DNA of 47,383 nt. Source: Micavibrio sp. GTDB taxonomy: Bacteria > Patescibacteriota > Minisyncoccia > Moranbacterales > GCA-2747515. Below are positions 8,901-16,477 of the stretch, in pieces (positions within the stretch are counted from its first letter, which is position 1; each line of letters begins with the position of its first letter). The notes beneath the pieces were generated by a model, which did no database searches, had not been told where the DNA came from, and saw only the letters and a program-made list of their open reading frames with translations. Both the position numbers and the translations under genes were made by a program. The stretch covers positions 1 through 47,383 of the forward strand of contig DYDB01000001.1 in assembly GCA_020718085.1 (NCBI GenBank). Reading direction: 5' to 3'.

Positions 8901-9608
8901 ATGAATAAAGATAACATTCCAAAACATGTTGCAATTATTCCTGACGGAAATCGTCGTTGGGCTAAAGATCGTGGTTTGCAGCCTTGGGAGGGTCATGATA
9001 TGGGCGCACGAATGATTGAAAAGATCGTAAGAAAAGCGCGAGATATGGGCGTCCAACACATTTCTATCTGGGGATCATCAAAGGAAAATTTGGTAAAGAG
9101 GCCTTTGCAGGAACGGCGAGAGCTGATCAATATTTATACGCGATATTTTGAAAAACTGATTGATAGCGAAGAAATCCAAAAAGACGAGGTTTGTTTAAAC
9201 GTTATTGGTGAATGGCGAGATCATTTGCCAAAGAGTCTTGTAAATCTTCTTGAGGATGGAATAAAGAAAACTAAAAAACACAAAAAACATTTTATTAATT
9301 TTTTTCTTAATTATAGTGGTGATGATGAAATGTGTCTTGCCGTTCAACACATGATTGCAGAGCAACCTCATTTGCCACATATTACAAAGGATGTTATAAA
9401 AAAATATTTATTTACAAGAGATTTGCCGCCGGTCGATTATTTGATCCGTACTGGTGGTGAACCACATTTAAGCGCTGGTTTTATGATGTGGGATATCGCA
9501 AATGCACAGTTATTTTTTTCGCACCTGTATTTTCCAGATTTTAATGATGAAGAATTTGAAAATGCGATTCATGACTATGCACGGCGCATGCGAAGACGTG
9601 GTGCATAA
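8901..9608 (+). CDS. uppS: Isoprenyl (undecaprenyl-type) cis-prenyltransferase
   Basis: 235 aa, normal for the family. It shows the catalytic IPDGNRRWAKDRG motif (about 13-25), the SSKENLVKRP segment equivalent to the usual SSENWxRP, and the C-terminal LIRTGGEPHLSAGFMMWDIA (about 177-196). It adds IPP units in cis to a trans-prenyl primer to give the lipid carrier for peptidoglycan precursors. It follows the polyprenyl synthetase by 5 nt, surely the same operon. The Trp of the SENW motif is Leu here, which also occurs in divergent members. Function is well supported; chain length is inferred from the family. Confidence 0.88.
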   Translation: MNKDNIPKHVAIIPDGNRRWAKDRGLQPWEGHDMGARMIEKIVRKARDMGVQHISIWGSSKENLVKRPLQERRELINIYTRYFEKLIDSEEIQKDEVCLNVIGEWRDHLPKSLVNLLEDGIKKTKKHKKHFINFFLNYSGDDEMCLAVQHMIAEQPHLPHITKDVIKKYLFTRDLPPVDYLIRTGGEPHLSAGFMMWDIANAQLFFSHLYFPDFNDEEFENAIHDYARRMRRRGA

Positions 9609-9618
9609 AAGAAAAAAA

Positions 9619-9627
9619 TGATATAAT
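9619..9627 (+). promoter_or_regulatory. Extended -10 promoter for yjbQ
   Basis: TGA-TATAAT (9619-9627) just after the uppS stop; no good -35 at the usual distance. The predicted start is near 9634, with a leader of about 27 nt to the ATG at 9661. Confidence 0.45.
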
Positions 9628-9660
9628 GCTACTGTGTTGACATCACTAAAAGTAAAAAAT

Positions 9661-10098
9661 ATGAGTTTTTATAAAGAAAAGATCTCGTTTAAAAGTTCTG
9701 CAGAAGTTGAGTTTATTGATATTACAGATGCTGTACAGCGTGTTGTTGACGCAAGTGGAATTCGAGAAGGGCATGTGTTTGTGTTTGTGCAACATACAAC
9801 AATGGGTATTGTGATCAATCACAATGAGCCAATGCTCTTACAGGATTTTATGCGTGTTTTATATCATATCGCACCGCAAGATGAACGATATTCTCATGAT
9901 ATGTTTGAACTTAGAAAAAACAATAAAACAGATGGAAGGAGCAATGGACATTCACATTGCAAAGCCTTGGTGGTTGGTACGCATGTCTTTGTGCCAATAG
10001 AGGGAGGTAAAGTGATGTTGTCAAACATTCAAAGCATACTGGCAATAGATTTTGACGGTGCGCGTAATCGAGATGCGATCGTTACTGTTACTGGGTAA
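9661..10098 (+). CDS. YjbQ / UPF0047 family protein
   Basis: 145 aa from the ATG at 9661; a GTG at 9634 is possible, but the ATG fits the family N-terminus and the AAT-ATG context. Family hallmarks: VFVQHTTMGIVINHNEP (HTT and E), PQDERYSHD, GRSNGHSHCKALVVG and the C-terminal DFDGARNRD. Members form trimers with a conserved His-rich, metal-binding cleft; the E. coli homologue has weak thiamine-phosphate synthase activity, but the physiological role is unsettled. It has its own extended -10 and is followed 21 nt later by the PCMT-like gene. Confidence 0.85.
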   Translation: MSFYKEKISFKSSAEVEFIDITDAVQRVVDASGIREGHVFVFVQHTTMGIVINHNEPMLLQDFMRVLYHIAPQDERYSHDMFELRKNNKTDGRSNGHSHCKALVVGTHVFVPIEGGKVMLSNIQSILAIDFDGARNRDAIVTVTG

Positions 10099-10119
10099 AG
10101 CATATCAAAAACACTTCTT

Positions 10120-10734
10120 ATGAGTGAAATCGCAAATAAATTGATTCATCGAGGATATTTAAAAACAGACAGTATTATTGATGCTTTTTCTGAGATTAAT
10201 CGTGCGGAATTTGTTCCGGATAAGTTTCGTGTTGCGGCATCTTCGGACATTCCGTTATCAATTGGACACGGTCAAATTTCACCGGAACCGTCGGTAATTT
10301 CTTTTATGTTGGAATTATTGCGTCCATCTCGTGGGCAAGATATTTTGGTTGTGGGATTCGGTGGTGGTTGGGTAATTGCAATGTTGAGTTTTATTGTTGG
10401 GGCAGAAGGTCGTGTGATATCTATAGATACGATCTCAGATCTGAAAGACGAAACGGAAAATAACATTAATAAGTTTAATTTTATTGCACGTGATCAGATA
10501 GTCACATTAAAATTGATCAAGGGATCGGAAGATATTTCACTTGAAGAAAAATATGACCGCATTATTGTGATCAATCCAGATCTATGGGTGATGTATGATT
10601 TTATGACTTTGTTGCGCACAGATGGCGTAATGGTTGCTCCAATTGACAACGTCATCTACTATTTCAATTATAAAGGTGAAGATGAAGAGAATGTTGAAGA
10701 GCGATTTGATAGCATGCGTTATTTGCCTGTTTAG
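10120..10734 (+). CDS. Protein-L-isoaspartate O-methyltransferase-like protein
   Basis: 204 aa. The N-terminal half follows the PCMT pattern: INRAEFVPDKFRVAASSDIP (about 26-45), then LSIGHGQISPEPSVISFMLE where the family has a 'Q-T-I-S-x-P' loop. The SAM-binding motif I is degenerate: LVVGFGGGWVIAML instead of the usual 'ExGxGSGYxxA'. PCMT methylates damaged isoaspartyl residues for repair using S-adenosylmethionine. Because the SAM loop differs, catalytic activity should not be taken for granted. The start CTT-ATG has no Shine-Dalgarno. mltG begins 1-10 nt after its stop, so they share a transcript. Confidence 0.65.
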   Translation: MSEIANKLIHRGYLKTDSIIDAFSEINRAEFVPDKFRVAASSDIPLSIGHGQISPEPSVISFMLELLRPSRGQDILVVGFGGGWVIAMLSFIVGAEGRVISIDTISDLKDETENNINKFNFIARDQIVTLKLIKGSEDISLEEKYDRIIVINPDLWVMYDFMTLLRTDGVMVAPIDNVIYYFNYKGEDEENVEERFDSMRYLPV

Positions 10735-10735
10735 T

Positions 10736-11752
10736 ATGAAAAATATGAAAAAATGGATTATTATATCAGTCGGAATATTTGTTGTGTGTATATTTTTCAT
10801 TCACACAAGAGTAAAAAATACTACATCTTTTAATGAAAATGATTTTCAGTTTACCGTGGAAAAAGGGGATGATATTGTGACCATTGGACAAAAACTTGCA
10901 GATGATGACCTGATCGCCAATCGATTCTATTTTTATTATTATGCATGGAAAAATAAACTGCGTGGGCAATTTAATGAAGGTGATTATATTATCGTCCCAC
11001 ATAGTAAAATTGCAGACATTGTGTATAAACTCACAACAAATGGGCAGGCTTTGATTGAAAAAGAACAAGAGATCAAAATACTTTTTCCTGAGGGATGGTC
11101 AATTATGAAAATGAAAGATCGGTTAAATGCAAATGGATTGCCGGGGGATGAATTCTCCAAGATCGCCCTTGATCCGCCGGGAGAATATTATCAAAAATAT
11201 AATTTTCTAAAACAAAGTGCTTCTCTCGAAGGATATTTGTTTCCGGACACATATTCATTTTTGCCGAGTGCGACAGCAGAAGATATTATTTTCATTATGC
11301 TCGAGAACTTTGACAAGAGGGTGGGCGATGAACGAAAAAGTTTAATTGCAACGCAAGATCGAACATTGCACGATGTGATCATATTTGCAAGTGTTATTGA
11401 GGGAGAAGTTCCTTTGAATGGTGATCGAGGGGTTGTTGCGGGAATTTTTGATAATCGTCTTCAGATCAACATGGCATTACAAAGTGATGCAACGATCGAT
11501 TATATCAAAGGCTATCCAGAAATTAAACATTCTCAAGAGGATATTGAAATTGAATCACCCTATAATACTTACAAAAATCCAGGTTTGCCGATTGGTCCAA
11601 TCAATAATCCTTCCTTGGCCTCAATTGATGCGGCGATTGCACCGACAAAAACAGATTATATGTATTTTCTCAACAATCCTCAAACGGGTGAGACAATTTT
11701 TTCCAAAACATTTGAAGAACATGTCACAAACAAGCAATTGAATGGTTTATAA
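10736..11752 (+). CDS. mltG: Endolytic murein transglycosylase MltG (YceG family)
   Basis: 338 aa from the ATG at 10736 (TAGT-ATG); 10745 (AAT-ATG) is an equally good start three residues in. A single N-terminal membrane helix (about residues 6-24) is followed by a LysM-like segment and the catalytic YceG domain. Signatures: LEGYLFPDTYSF (about 161), FASVIEGEVPLNGDRGVVAG (about 220-239) with the catalytic Glu, and NRLQINMALQSDATIDY. MltG cuts nascent glycan strands at the inner membrane and sets strand length. It fits the other peptidoglycan genes of the window (murD, murF, ftsI). It ends before a bidirectional terminator. Confidence 0.92.
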   Translation: MKNMKKWIIISVGIFVVCIFFIHTRVKNTTSFNENDFQFTVEKGDDIVTIGQKLADDDLIANRFYFYYYAWKNKLRGQFNEGDYIIVPHSKIADIVYKLTTNGQALIEKEQEIKILFPEGWSIMKMKDRLNANGLPGDEFSKIALDPPGEYYQKYNFLKQSASLEGYLFPDTYSFLPSATAEDIIFIMLENFDKRVGDERKSLIATQDRTLHDVIIFASVIEGEVPLNGDRGVVAGIFDNRLQINMALQSDATIDYIKGYPEIKHSQEDIEIESPYNTYKNPGLPIGPINNPSLASIDAAIAPTKTDYMYFLNNPQTGETIFSKTFEEHVTNKQLNGL

Positions 11753-11765
11753 AAACGAATAAATC

Positions 11766-11806
11766 AAAAAAAGTGAAGCAAAAATCATTGCTTCACTTTT
11801 TTAGTT
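11766..11806. terminator. Bidirectional terminator between mltG and the exonuclease gene
   Basis: A 14-bp stem: AAAAAAGTGAAGCA (11767-11780) with TGCTTCACTTTTTT (11789-11802), 8-nt loop. A- and T-runs on the two sides allow it to serve the convergent genes on both strands. Confidence 0.85.
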
Positions 11807-11812
11807 TTTTCA

Positions 11813-12388
11813 TTAAAGAGGTAGGGTATAATTGATCGCTTGACTGATTTTCTTATCCCAAGTTGTAGTGTTGATGTCAAATGTAACTACATCAAGTAGA
11901 TCTTTGTATTTAAGCTTGCTGTTTTTCAAAGCATATTCATATACTTCTTTGGTTACCTTTACGTCATCACGACAATATTTTTCGATCTTATCGATTTTAC
12001 CTTCCTTCCACCATTCAATTGCTTGAAGTCCGTGTCCACTTTTTCCAACCCCGACTGTTGCCTCGGCAATGTTGTCGAGTCGAATGCTGCGTCCGACTAC
12101 TTTTTTGATTTCTGCCATAAGATCCAAGCTGCCAACTGCAGTGAGATCTCCCGGATAATATTTATTGAGAAGTGGAATATCAAAGTGATCCGAATTATAT
12201 CCAATGATCATGTCGGTTTCTTCAAGGATCGGCCATAAATTAGGCAGATCTTTTTCCATGAATGTGAGATATTGATCAGTTTTATAGTCATAAATAACAA
12301 GGAGTGAGAGATCAAGCTTTGCCGGATCATTTGAACCAACCTCCTGAAATGTATTCTTGGTTTCGATGTCGAGTACGATTTTCCTCAT
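11813..12388 (-). CDS. DEDDy-type 3'-5' exonuclease (RNase H-like fold)
   Basis: 191 aa from the ATG at 12388 (GAT-ATG); an upstream TTG is rejected. Exo I motif: VLDIETKN (D and E near residues 6-8). Exo II region: GYNSDHFDIPLLNKYYP (about 83-99). Exo III: YCRDDVKVTKEVYEYA, a YxxxD arrangement placing it in the DEDDy group. Such stand-alone domains trim 3' ends of DNA or RNA. There is no polymerase or helicase fusion and no neighbour that fixes the substrate. It is one of few minus-strand genes and is transcribed divergently from the C39-like peptidase gene through overlapping promoters. Confidence 0.8.
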   Translation of the reverse strand: MRKIVLDIETKNTFQEVGSNDPAKLDLSLLVIYDYKTDQYLTFMEKDLPNLWPILEETDMIIGYNSDHFDIPLLNKYYPGDLTAVGSLDLMAEIKKVVGRSIRLDNIAEATVGVGKSGHGLQAIEWWKEGKIDKIEKYCRDDVKVTKEVYEYALKNSKLKYKDLLDVVTFDINTTTWDKKISQAINYTLPL

Positions 12389-12413
12389 ATCTTTTTTTAA
12401 ATGCAATAGGGCT

Positions 12414-12443
12414 ATTTTACCATGTGTAAAAAAGTGTTACAAT
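12414..12443. promoter_or_regulatory. Face-to-face overlapping divergent promoters
   Basis: Minus strand: TTGTAA (plus 12437-12442), 17 bp, TAAAAT (plus 12414-12419) for the exonuclease. Plus strand: TTTACC (12416-12421), 16 bp, TACAAT (12438-12443) for the C39-like gene. The -10 of each lies on the -35 of the other, so they should be mutually exclusive. Confidence 0.55.
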
Positions 12444-12454
12444 AGTCTGGAAGC

Positions 12455-12472
12455 CTGTTTTTGGGGAAACAG
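12455..12472 (+). other. 5'-UTR hairpin before the C39-like gene
   Basis: CTGTTT (12455-12460) pairs with AAACAG (12467-12472) around a 6-nt loop, just after the predicted start near 12450. No known riboswitch is recognised. Confidence 0.3.
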
Positions 12473-12496
12473 ACGTGTTTGGTTTTATCAAATTAT

Positions 12497-13291
12497 ATGA
12501 AAAGCATATTTATTCGGCTTGGGGCAGTCCTCATCTTTTGTCTCGTGGTTGTGTCTTGGTACATTATACCAGATCAATTTTTTGTGGAATATTCTGATGC
12601 TTTAATTGTGGCAGAGCGAGAAAAGCAAAAAAATGATATTGTCCAAGTTCAAGAGAAATCTGTGGTAAAGTATGAAGATGAAAAAAATGAGGAAGAATCG
12701 GCAGAGCTCAAGGAATCAATAAAACAATCCGTTCCCTTTACTTCACAGGCACCGCACGCACAATGGGAGGATACACGATTTCAGGACGCATGTGAAGAAG
12801 CATCAATGATCATGGCGTATGCATGGATCACAGATAATAGCAGTATTTCAAAAAATGATGCAGAAGAAGAAATGGAAAAACTTTTTTCTTTCGAAGATGA
12901 AAAATTAAAAGGCGGTATTGACACGTCAGTAGATGATACAGCATTAATCTTTCAAGAATATTATGATCATCCTGCAGAAGTGCATTATGACGTGACTATG
13001 GAAGATATTTACAATTTTCTTGCACAAAATGCTATTGTGATCGTGCCAACAAATGGCAAAATGCTCTCTAACCCAAATTTCTCAAATGGAGGACCAGATC
13101 GTCACATGCTTGTAATTATAGGATACGATAAAAAAAGTAAAGAATTTATCACGAATGATCCTGGTACGCGATTAGGTCGGGGATATAAATATAAAGATAG
13201 CACACTTTATAATGCCATTCGTGATTATAAAACAGGAACAAAAGAAGAAATATCTGGTGGAAACAAAAATGTGATCGTGATCAAAAAGTAA
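12497..13291 (+). CDS. Membrane-anchored C39-like cysteine peptidase domain protein
   Basis: 264 aa from the ATG at 12497 (TAT-ATG). An N-terminal membrane helix (about 5-24) and an acidic/lysine-rich linker lead to a C39-like papain-fold domain. It begins PFTSQAPHAQWEDTRFQDAC (about 83-102); the Cys in DACEEAS is the likely nucleophile and the His in RHMLVIIGYD the catalytic base. NDPGTRLGRGYKYK follows, as usual in this family. Members outside ABC transporters are anchored peptidases or peptide-binding proteins of uncertain substrate. The thermonuclease gene starts 5 nt later, so they are co-transcribed and probably both act outside the membrane. Confidence 0.8.
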   Translation: MKSIFIRLGAVLIFCLVVVSWYIIPDQFFVEYSDALIVAEREKQKNDIVQVQEKSVVKYEDEKNEEESAELKESIKQSVPFTSQAPHAQWEDTRFQDACEEASMIMAYAWITDNSSISKNDAEEEMEKLFSFEDEKLKGGIDTSVDDTALIFQEYYDHPAEVHYDVTMEDIYNFLAQNAIVIVPTNGKMLSNPNFSNGGPDRHMLVIIGYDKKSKEFITNDPGTRLGRGYKYKDSTLYNAIRDYKTGTKEEISGGNKNVIVIKK

Positions 13292-13296
13292 AAAAT

Positions 13297-13812
13297 ATGA
13301 AAAAATATCTTTCTGTAGCAATAGTGATCTTATTAATCGTGATTGCTGATCATTTTAATGTGTCTCTTACGGATAATTCGCAAGAAGATGTAAAAAAAGT
13401 TTCTCAAAAACAAGGGGGAGAGCAAGCTCGTGTTTCACACATTGTTGATGGAGACACGTGTGATCTTAGCACGGGAGAGAGGATACGATTGATCGGTATA
13501 GATACACCGGAGCGGGGCAGATTATTTTATAAAGAAGCAACGCAACATCTTGCTGAGTTGATCCTTGATAAAGATGTTATTTTGATAAAGGATGTGTCTG
13601 AGACAGATCGCTATGGGCGATTGTTGCGACATGTGTATGTCGGAGGTGAGTGGATCAACAAAAAAATGATTGAAGATGGTTATGCGCGATTAGTCACTTA
13701 TCCGCCGGATGTTTTGCATGTGGAAGAATTTCAAGAGGTGGAGTTACAAGCTCGTATAAGAAAAAATGGTATATGGTCATTAGATGAAGAAAAAGTATAT
13801 GGAAAAAAATGA
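13297..13812 (+). CDS. Thermonuclease-like (SNase) protein, membrane-anchored or secreted
   Basis: 171 aa. N-terminal hydrophobic signal/anchor (residues 4-18), then an SNase OB-fold. VDGDTCDL carries the calcium-binding Asp. RIRLIGIDTPERG holds the active-site Arg and Glu, DRYGRLLRHV the second catalytic Arg, and GYARLVTYPPD and ELQARIRKNGIWS complete the fold. It cleaves DNA and RNA, here probably at the cell surface, which suits nucleotide scavenging in a bacterium with reduced biosynthesis (inference). It overlaps the downstream MutY-like gene by 14 nt. Confidence 0.88.
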   Translation: MKKYLSVAIVILLIVIADHFNVSLTDNSQEDVKKVSQKQGGEQARVSHIVDGDTCDLSTGERIRLIGIDTPERGRLFYKEATQHLAELILDKDVILIKDVSETDRYGRLLRHVYVGGEWINKKMIEDGYARLVTYPPDVLHVEEFQEVELQARIRKNGIWSLDEEKVYGKK

Positions 13813-14686
13813 TGTGAAATGTGCACAAAAAAATATTATGGCGTGGTATAGATCGTGTGGACGACATGATCTGCCGTGGCGTAAAACAATGGATATATAT
13901 CATATTGCGGTATCTGAAATTATGCTACAGCAAACGAATGTGCCAAAAGTCATTGAAAAATACATTTCTTTTATTGAAAGGTTTCCAACAATCGAAAGTC
14001 TTGCAAAATCGCAACAGAAAGATGTGATCATGCAGTGGCAAGGGCTTGGTTATAATCGACGAGCGATCTATTTGCATAAAATGGCGCAAAGTGTACAAAA
14101 TGATTTTGGGGGATTTTTTCCGGAAGACCCAAATATATTAATTAGCCTGATTGGTTTTGGTCCATATACCAGTCGATCCATTCCTATTTTTGCACGTAAC
14201 TGTGATATTGCGGCTTGTGATGTGAACATCGCACGAATTATGCGTCGTGTGCACAAAGTGAACGATGCATCTGAAAAACAGGTGATTTTTTGGACAGAAG
14301 AATTACTTTATCATGGGCATTCACGAGATTGGCACAACGCTCTTATGGATTTTGCATCAATTATTTGTACAAAACGATCACCTCAGTGTGAGATGTGCCC
14401 AATAAAAAAACAATGTCTTTCTTTCCCTGACCCACAAGATGCAAAAAAAATCTTACGTACAGAAGTTGGTCGCAGTGAGCACGGTAAGCATATTCCACGA
14501 AGAATATTTCGTGGACGTATCATAGAATATCTGCGAACACACAAGGGAACAACAGATCAAATAGGCAATGTGATCAAAAAAGATTGGCAAAGCACAAAGG
14601 ATCGTGTATGGTGTGAAAGTGTATTGAAAGGATTGAAAAAAGATCATATGATCGTATGTGAGGACGGTGTGTGGTTGTTAAAATGA
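13799..14686 (+). CDS. MutY-like adenine DNA glycosylase (HhH-GPD, Fe-S), short form
   Basis: 295 aa from the ATG at 13799 (TAT-ATG); 13784 is an alternative start. The HhH-GPD domain has the catalytic Glu in SEIMLQQT (E40), helix-hairpin-helix GFGPYTS (119-125) and the catalytic Asp in CDVNIARI (D141). A 4Fe-4S cluster loop is complete: Cys190, 197, 200 and 206 (C-X6-C-X2-C-X5-C). Instead of MutY's C-terminal Nudix-like domain, which reads 8-oxoG, it ends in about 65 residues that look like a winged helix (IIEYLRTHKGTTDQIGNVIK). It removes mispaired adenine or a related base in repair; specificity for 8-oxoG:A is uncertain. Confidence 0.75.
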   Translation: MEKNDVKCAQKNIMAWYRSCGRHDLPWRKTMDIYHIAVSEIMLQQTNVPKVIEKYISFIERFPTIESLAKSQQKDVIMQWQGLGYNRRAIYLHKMAQSVQNDFGGFFPEDPNILISLIGFGPYTSRSIPIFARNCDIAACDVNIARIMRRVHKVNDASEKQVIFWTEELLYHGHSRDWHNALMDFASIICTKRSPQCEMCPIKKQCLSFPDPQDAKKILRTEVGRSEHGKHIPRRIFRGRIIEYLRTHKGTTDQIGNVIKKDWQSTKDRVWCESVLKGLKKDHMIVCEDGVWLLK

Positions 14687-14703
14687 AGTATAAGTATATA
14701 TTT

Positions 14704-15666
14704 ATGGTAAAAGAAATCATAGTGGTATCTCCTCGAGGTTTTTGTGCGGGAGTTGCCAGATCAATTAGGGTTGTGGAAGACTGTTTGAAACTTTTTGGTG
14801 CACCAATTTATGTAAAACATGCCATTGTGCACAATAAAACAGTTGTGAATGATCTTGCAGAAAAAGGTGTGATCACAGTGGAAAATGTTGAAGATATCCC
14901 GGAAGGGGCAATTGCTGTTTTTAGTGCGCACGGATCACCTCCAAATCACTATGAAGAGGCAAAAAAAAGAAATATTCGTGTAATTGATGCGACGTGTCCA
15001 CTGGTTACAAAAGTGCATATGGAAATTAACCAATATATAAAGAATGGGTATAGAATTATTTATATTGGACATAAAGGCCATGTAGAAGGACTCGGTGTGA
15101 TTGGTGAAGCAAAAAAATATGGTATTGATATCCCTATAATCGAAAATGTTGAAGATGCAAAAAAGATCTTATGTGGTCCGGATGAAAAAATTGCATGTTT
15201 GACACAGACCACTCTTAGTGTAGATGAGACAGAAGAAATTATTGGAGCATTGAAAGAATCGTGTGCGCAGATCGTTGAGCCTCCAGCGAGAGATATCTGT
15301 TATGCCACAACAAATAGACAAGCTGCAATTCGACATACTGCGCCGATGGTAGATGTAATGTTGATCGTCGGCTCACAAACATCATCAAACTCCAATCGTT
15401 TGCGAGAAGTAGCGCAACAGAGCGGATGCCACGCATACCTGATTGACTCTGTGGAGGAAATTCAAAAAAAATGGCTCGCAGATGTGAAAACAGTTGGCGT
15501 GAGTGCCGGTGCGAGTGCGCCAGAATATAAGGTGCAAGAGATCATTGATCATTTCAAAAGGGAAGGTGCACATATAAGATATGCTGATGTGATGAAGGAA
15601 AATTTAGCTTTTACTGAGCCGATCGAACTGTCAAAGGCAAAAAAGGACGCGAAGGTTAACATATAA
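14704..15666 (+). CDS. ispH: 4-hydroxy-3-methylbut-2-enyl diphosphate reductase (IspH/LytB)
   Basis: 320 aa from the ATG at 14704 (TTT-ATG); the longer frame would start inside the upstream gene. The three Fe-S cysteines are present in PRGFCAGVARSI, DATCPLVTKVH and DICYATTNRQ. The conserved His residues (KHAIVHNKTVV, SAHGSPP) and the GSQTSSNSNRL substrate-binding motif are also there. It catalyses the last step of the MEP pathway, giving IPP and DMAPP for the two prenyltransferases encoded 6 kb upstream. Length and motifs are normal. It is probably co-transcribed with the upstream repair gene. Confidence 0.95.
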   Translation: MVKEIIVVSPRGFCAGVARSIRVVEDCLKLFGAPIYVKHAIVHNKTVVNDLAEKGVITVENVEDIPEGAIAVFSAHGSPPNHYEEAKKRNIRVIDATCPLVTKVHMEINQYIKNGYRIIYIGHKGHVEGLGVIGEAKKYGIDIPIIENVEDAKKILCGPDEKIACLTQTTLSVDETEEIIGALKESCAQIVEPPARDICYATTNRQAAIRHTAPMVDVMLIVGSQTSSNSNRLREVAQQSGCHAYLIDSVEEIQKKWLADVKTVGVSAGASAPEYKVQEIIDHFKREGAHIRYADVMKENLAFTEPIELSKAKKDAKVNI

Positions 15667-15705
15667 AGTGTCATGCATTTCAAGGGGAAAAAGTTGTGCA
15701 GCGGC

Positions 15706-15734
15706 TTACAAATATGAATGAGCTGTTGTATAAT
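15706..15734 (+). promoter_or_regulatory. Candidate promoter for the M50 protease gene
   Basis: TTACAA (15706-15711), 17 bp, TATAAT (15729-15734). The -35 is poor and the -10 perfect. Leader to the ATG at 15766 is about 25 nt. Confidence 0.45.
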
Positions 15735-15765
15735 GAGAGAGTCAATGTCTTAGATTGGTATATTT

Positions 15766-16467
15766 ATGGAACAAATTTTTTTGATTATTTTTTATTTGGT
15801 CACCTTGATCTATAGTATCATCTTGCATGAAGTATCGCATGGTGTTGTTGCGCTATGGTTGGGTGATCGAACTGCAAAGTATGCAGGAAGGCTTTCTTTA
15901 GAGCCGATGAGACACATTGATTGGATGGGATCGGTTTTTTTACCGCTTGTTATGATGTTAACTGCCGGGTTCGCCTTTGGTTGGGCAAAACCGGTGCCAT
16001 ATAATCCATATAATTTACGATGGAAGAAATGGGGTGAGGTTGTCGTTGCTTTCTCTGGCCCTATAACCAACTACGCTTTGGCATTTTTTGCAGCAGGTAT
16101 TGGAGCTTTGGTGAATGTGCCAATTGAAAAAAAAGTTATCATCTTTAATCACCTAATGCAGCGTGAGTGGACGGGATTAATGAACAATGTTGTAGGCTCA
16201 CCTATGTCGGTACTCTATACGATTTGCGTCATGATCATTTTTTGGAATGTGCTTTTGGGAACATTCAATTTAATTCCTGTGCCACCTCTTGATGGATCGA
16301 AATTGGCCTATGCCTTTTTTCGCATAAAAGCAGAAACGCAATACTTTTTGGAGCAATGGGGATTTTTAATTATTTTGGCAATATTGTTCATTCCTCCATT
16401 TGGCTTTATTTTCACAGGTGTGGTATATAACATTTTAAATGTATTCAGAATAATCTCTTTTTCATAA
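15766..16467 (+). CDS. Site-2-protease-family (M50) membrane metallopeptidase
   Basis: 233 aa, almost all hydrophobic. Zinc-binding HEVSHG lies in the first membrane helix (about residues 22-27) and the second motif NLIPVPPLDGSK near 166-177. This is the compact rhomboid-like S2P form without a PDZ domain. GWAKPVPYNPYNLR is typical of the YwhC/Rip3-like subfamily. It cleaves transmembrane substrates within the bilayer, often in signalling or protein quality control; the substrate is unknown. A second, PDZ-bearing M50 protease (RseP) is encoded at 24118. The D-aminoacylase homologue begins 10 nt downstream. Confidence 0.88.
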   Translation: MEQIFLIIFYLVTLIYSIILHEVSHGVVALWLGDRTAKYAGRLSLEPMRHIDWMGSVFLPLVMMLTAGFAFGWAKPVPYNPYNLRWKKWGEVVVAFSGPITNYALAFFAAGIGALVNVPIEKKVIIFNHLMQREWTGLMNNVVGSPMSVLYTICVMIIFWNVLLGTFNLIPVPPLDGSKLAYAFFRIKAETQYFLEQWGFLIILAILFIPPFGFIFTGVVYNILNVFRIISFS

Positions 16468-16477
16468 AAATAAAAAT

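Noticed and set aside
13784-13798. Earlier start for the MutY-like gene
   Set aside because: The context TAG-ATG lacks the T at -1 seen at almost all other starts; the ATG at 13799 fits better, though 13784 cannot be excluded.
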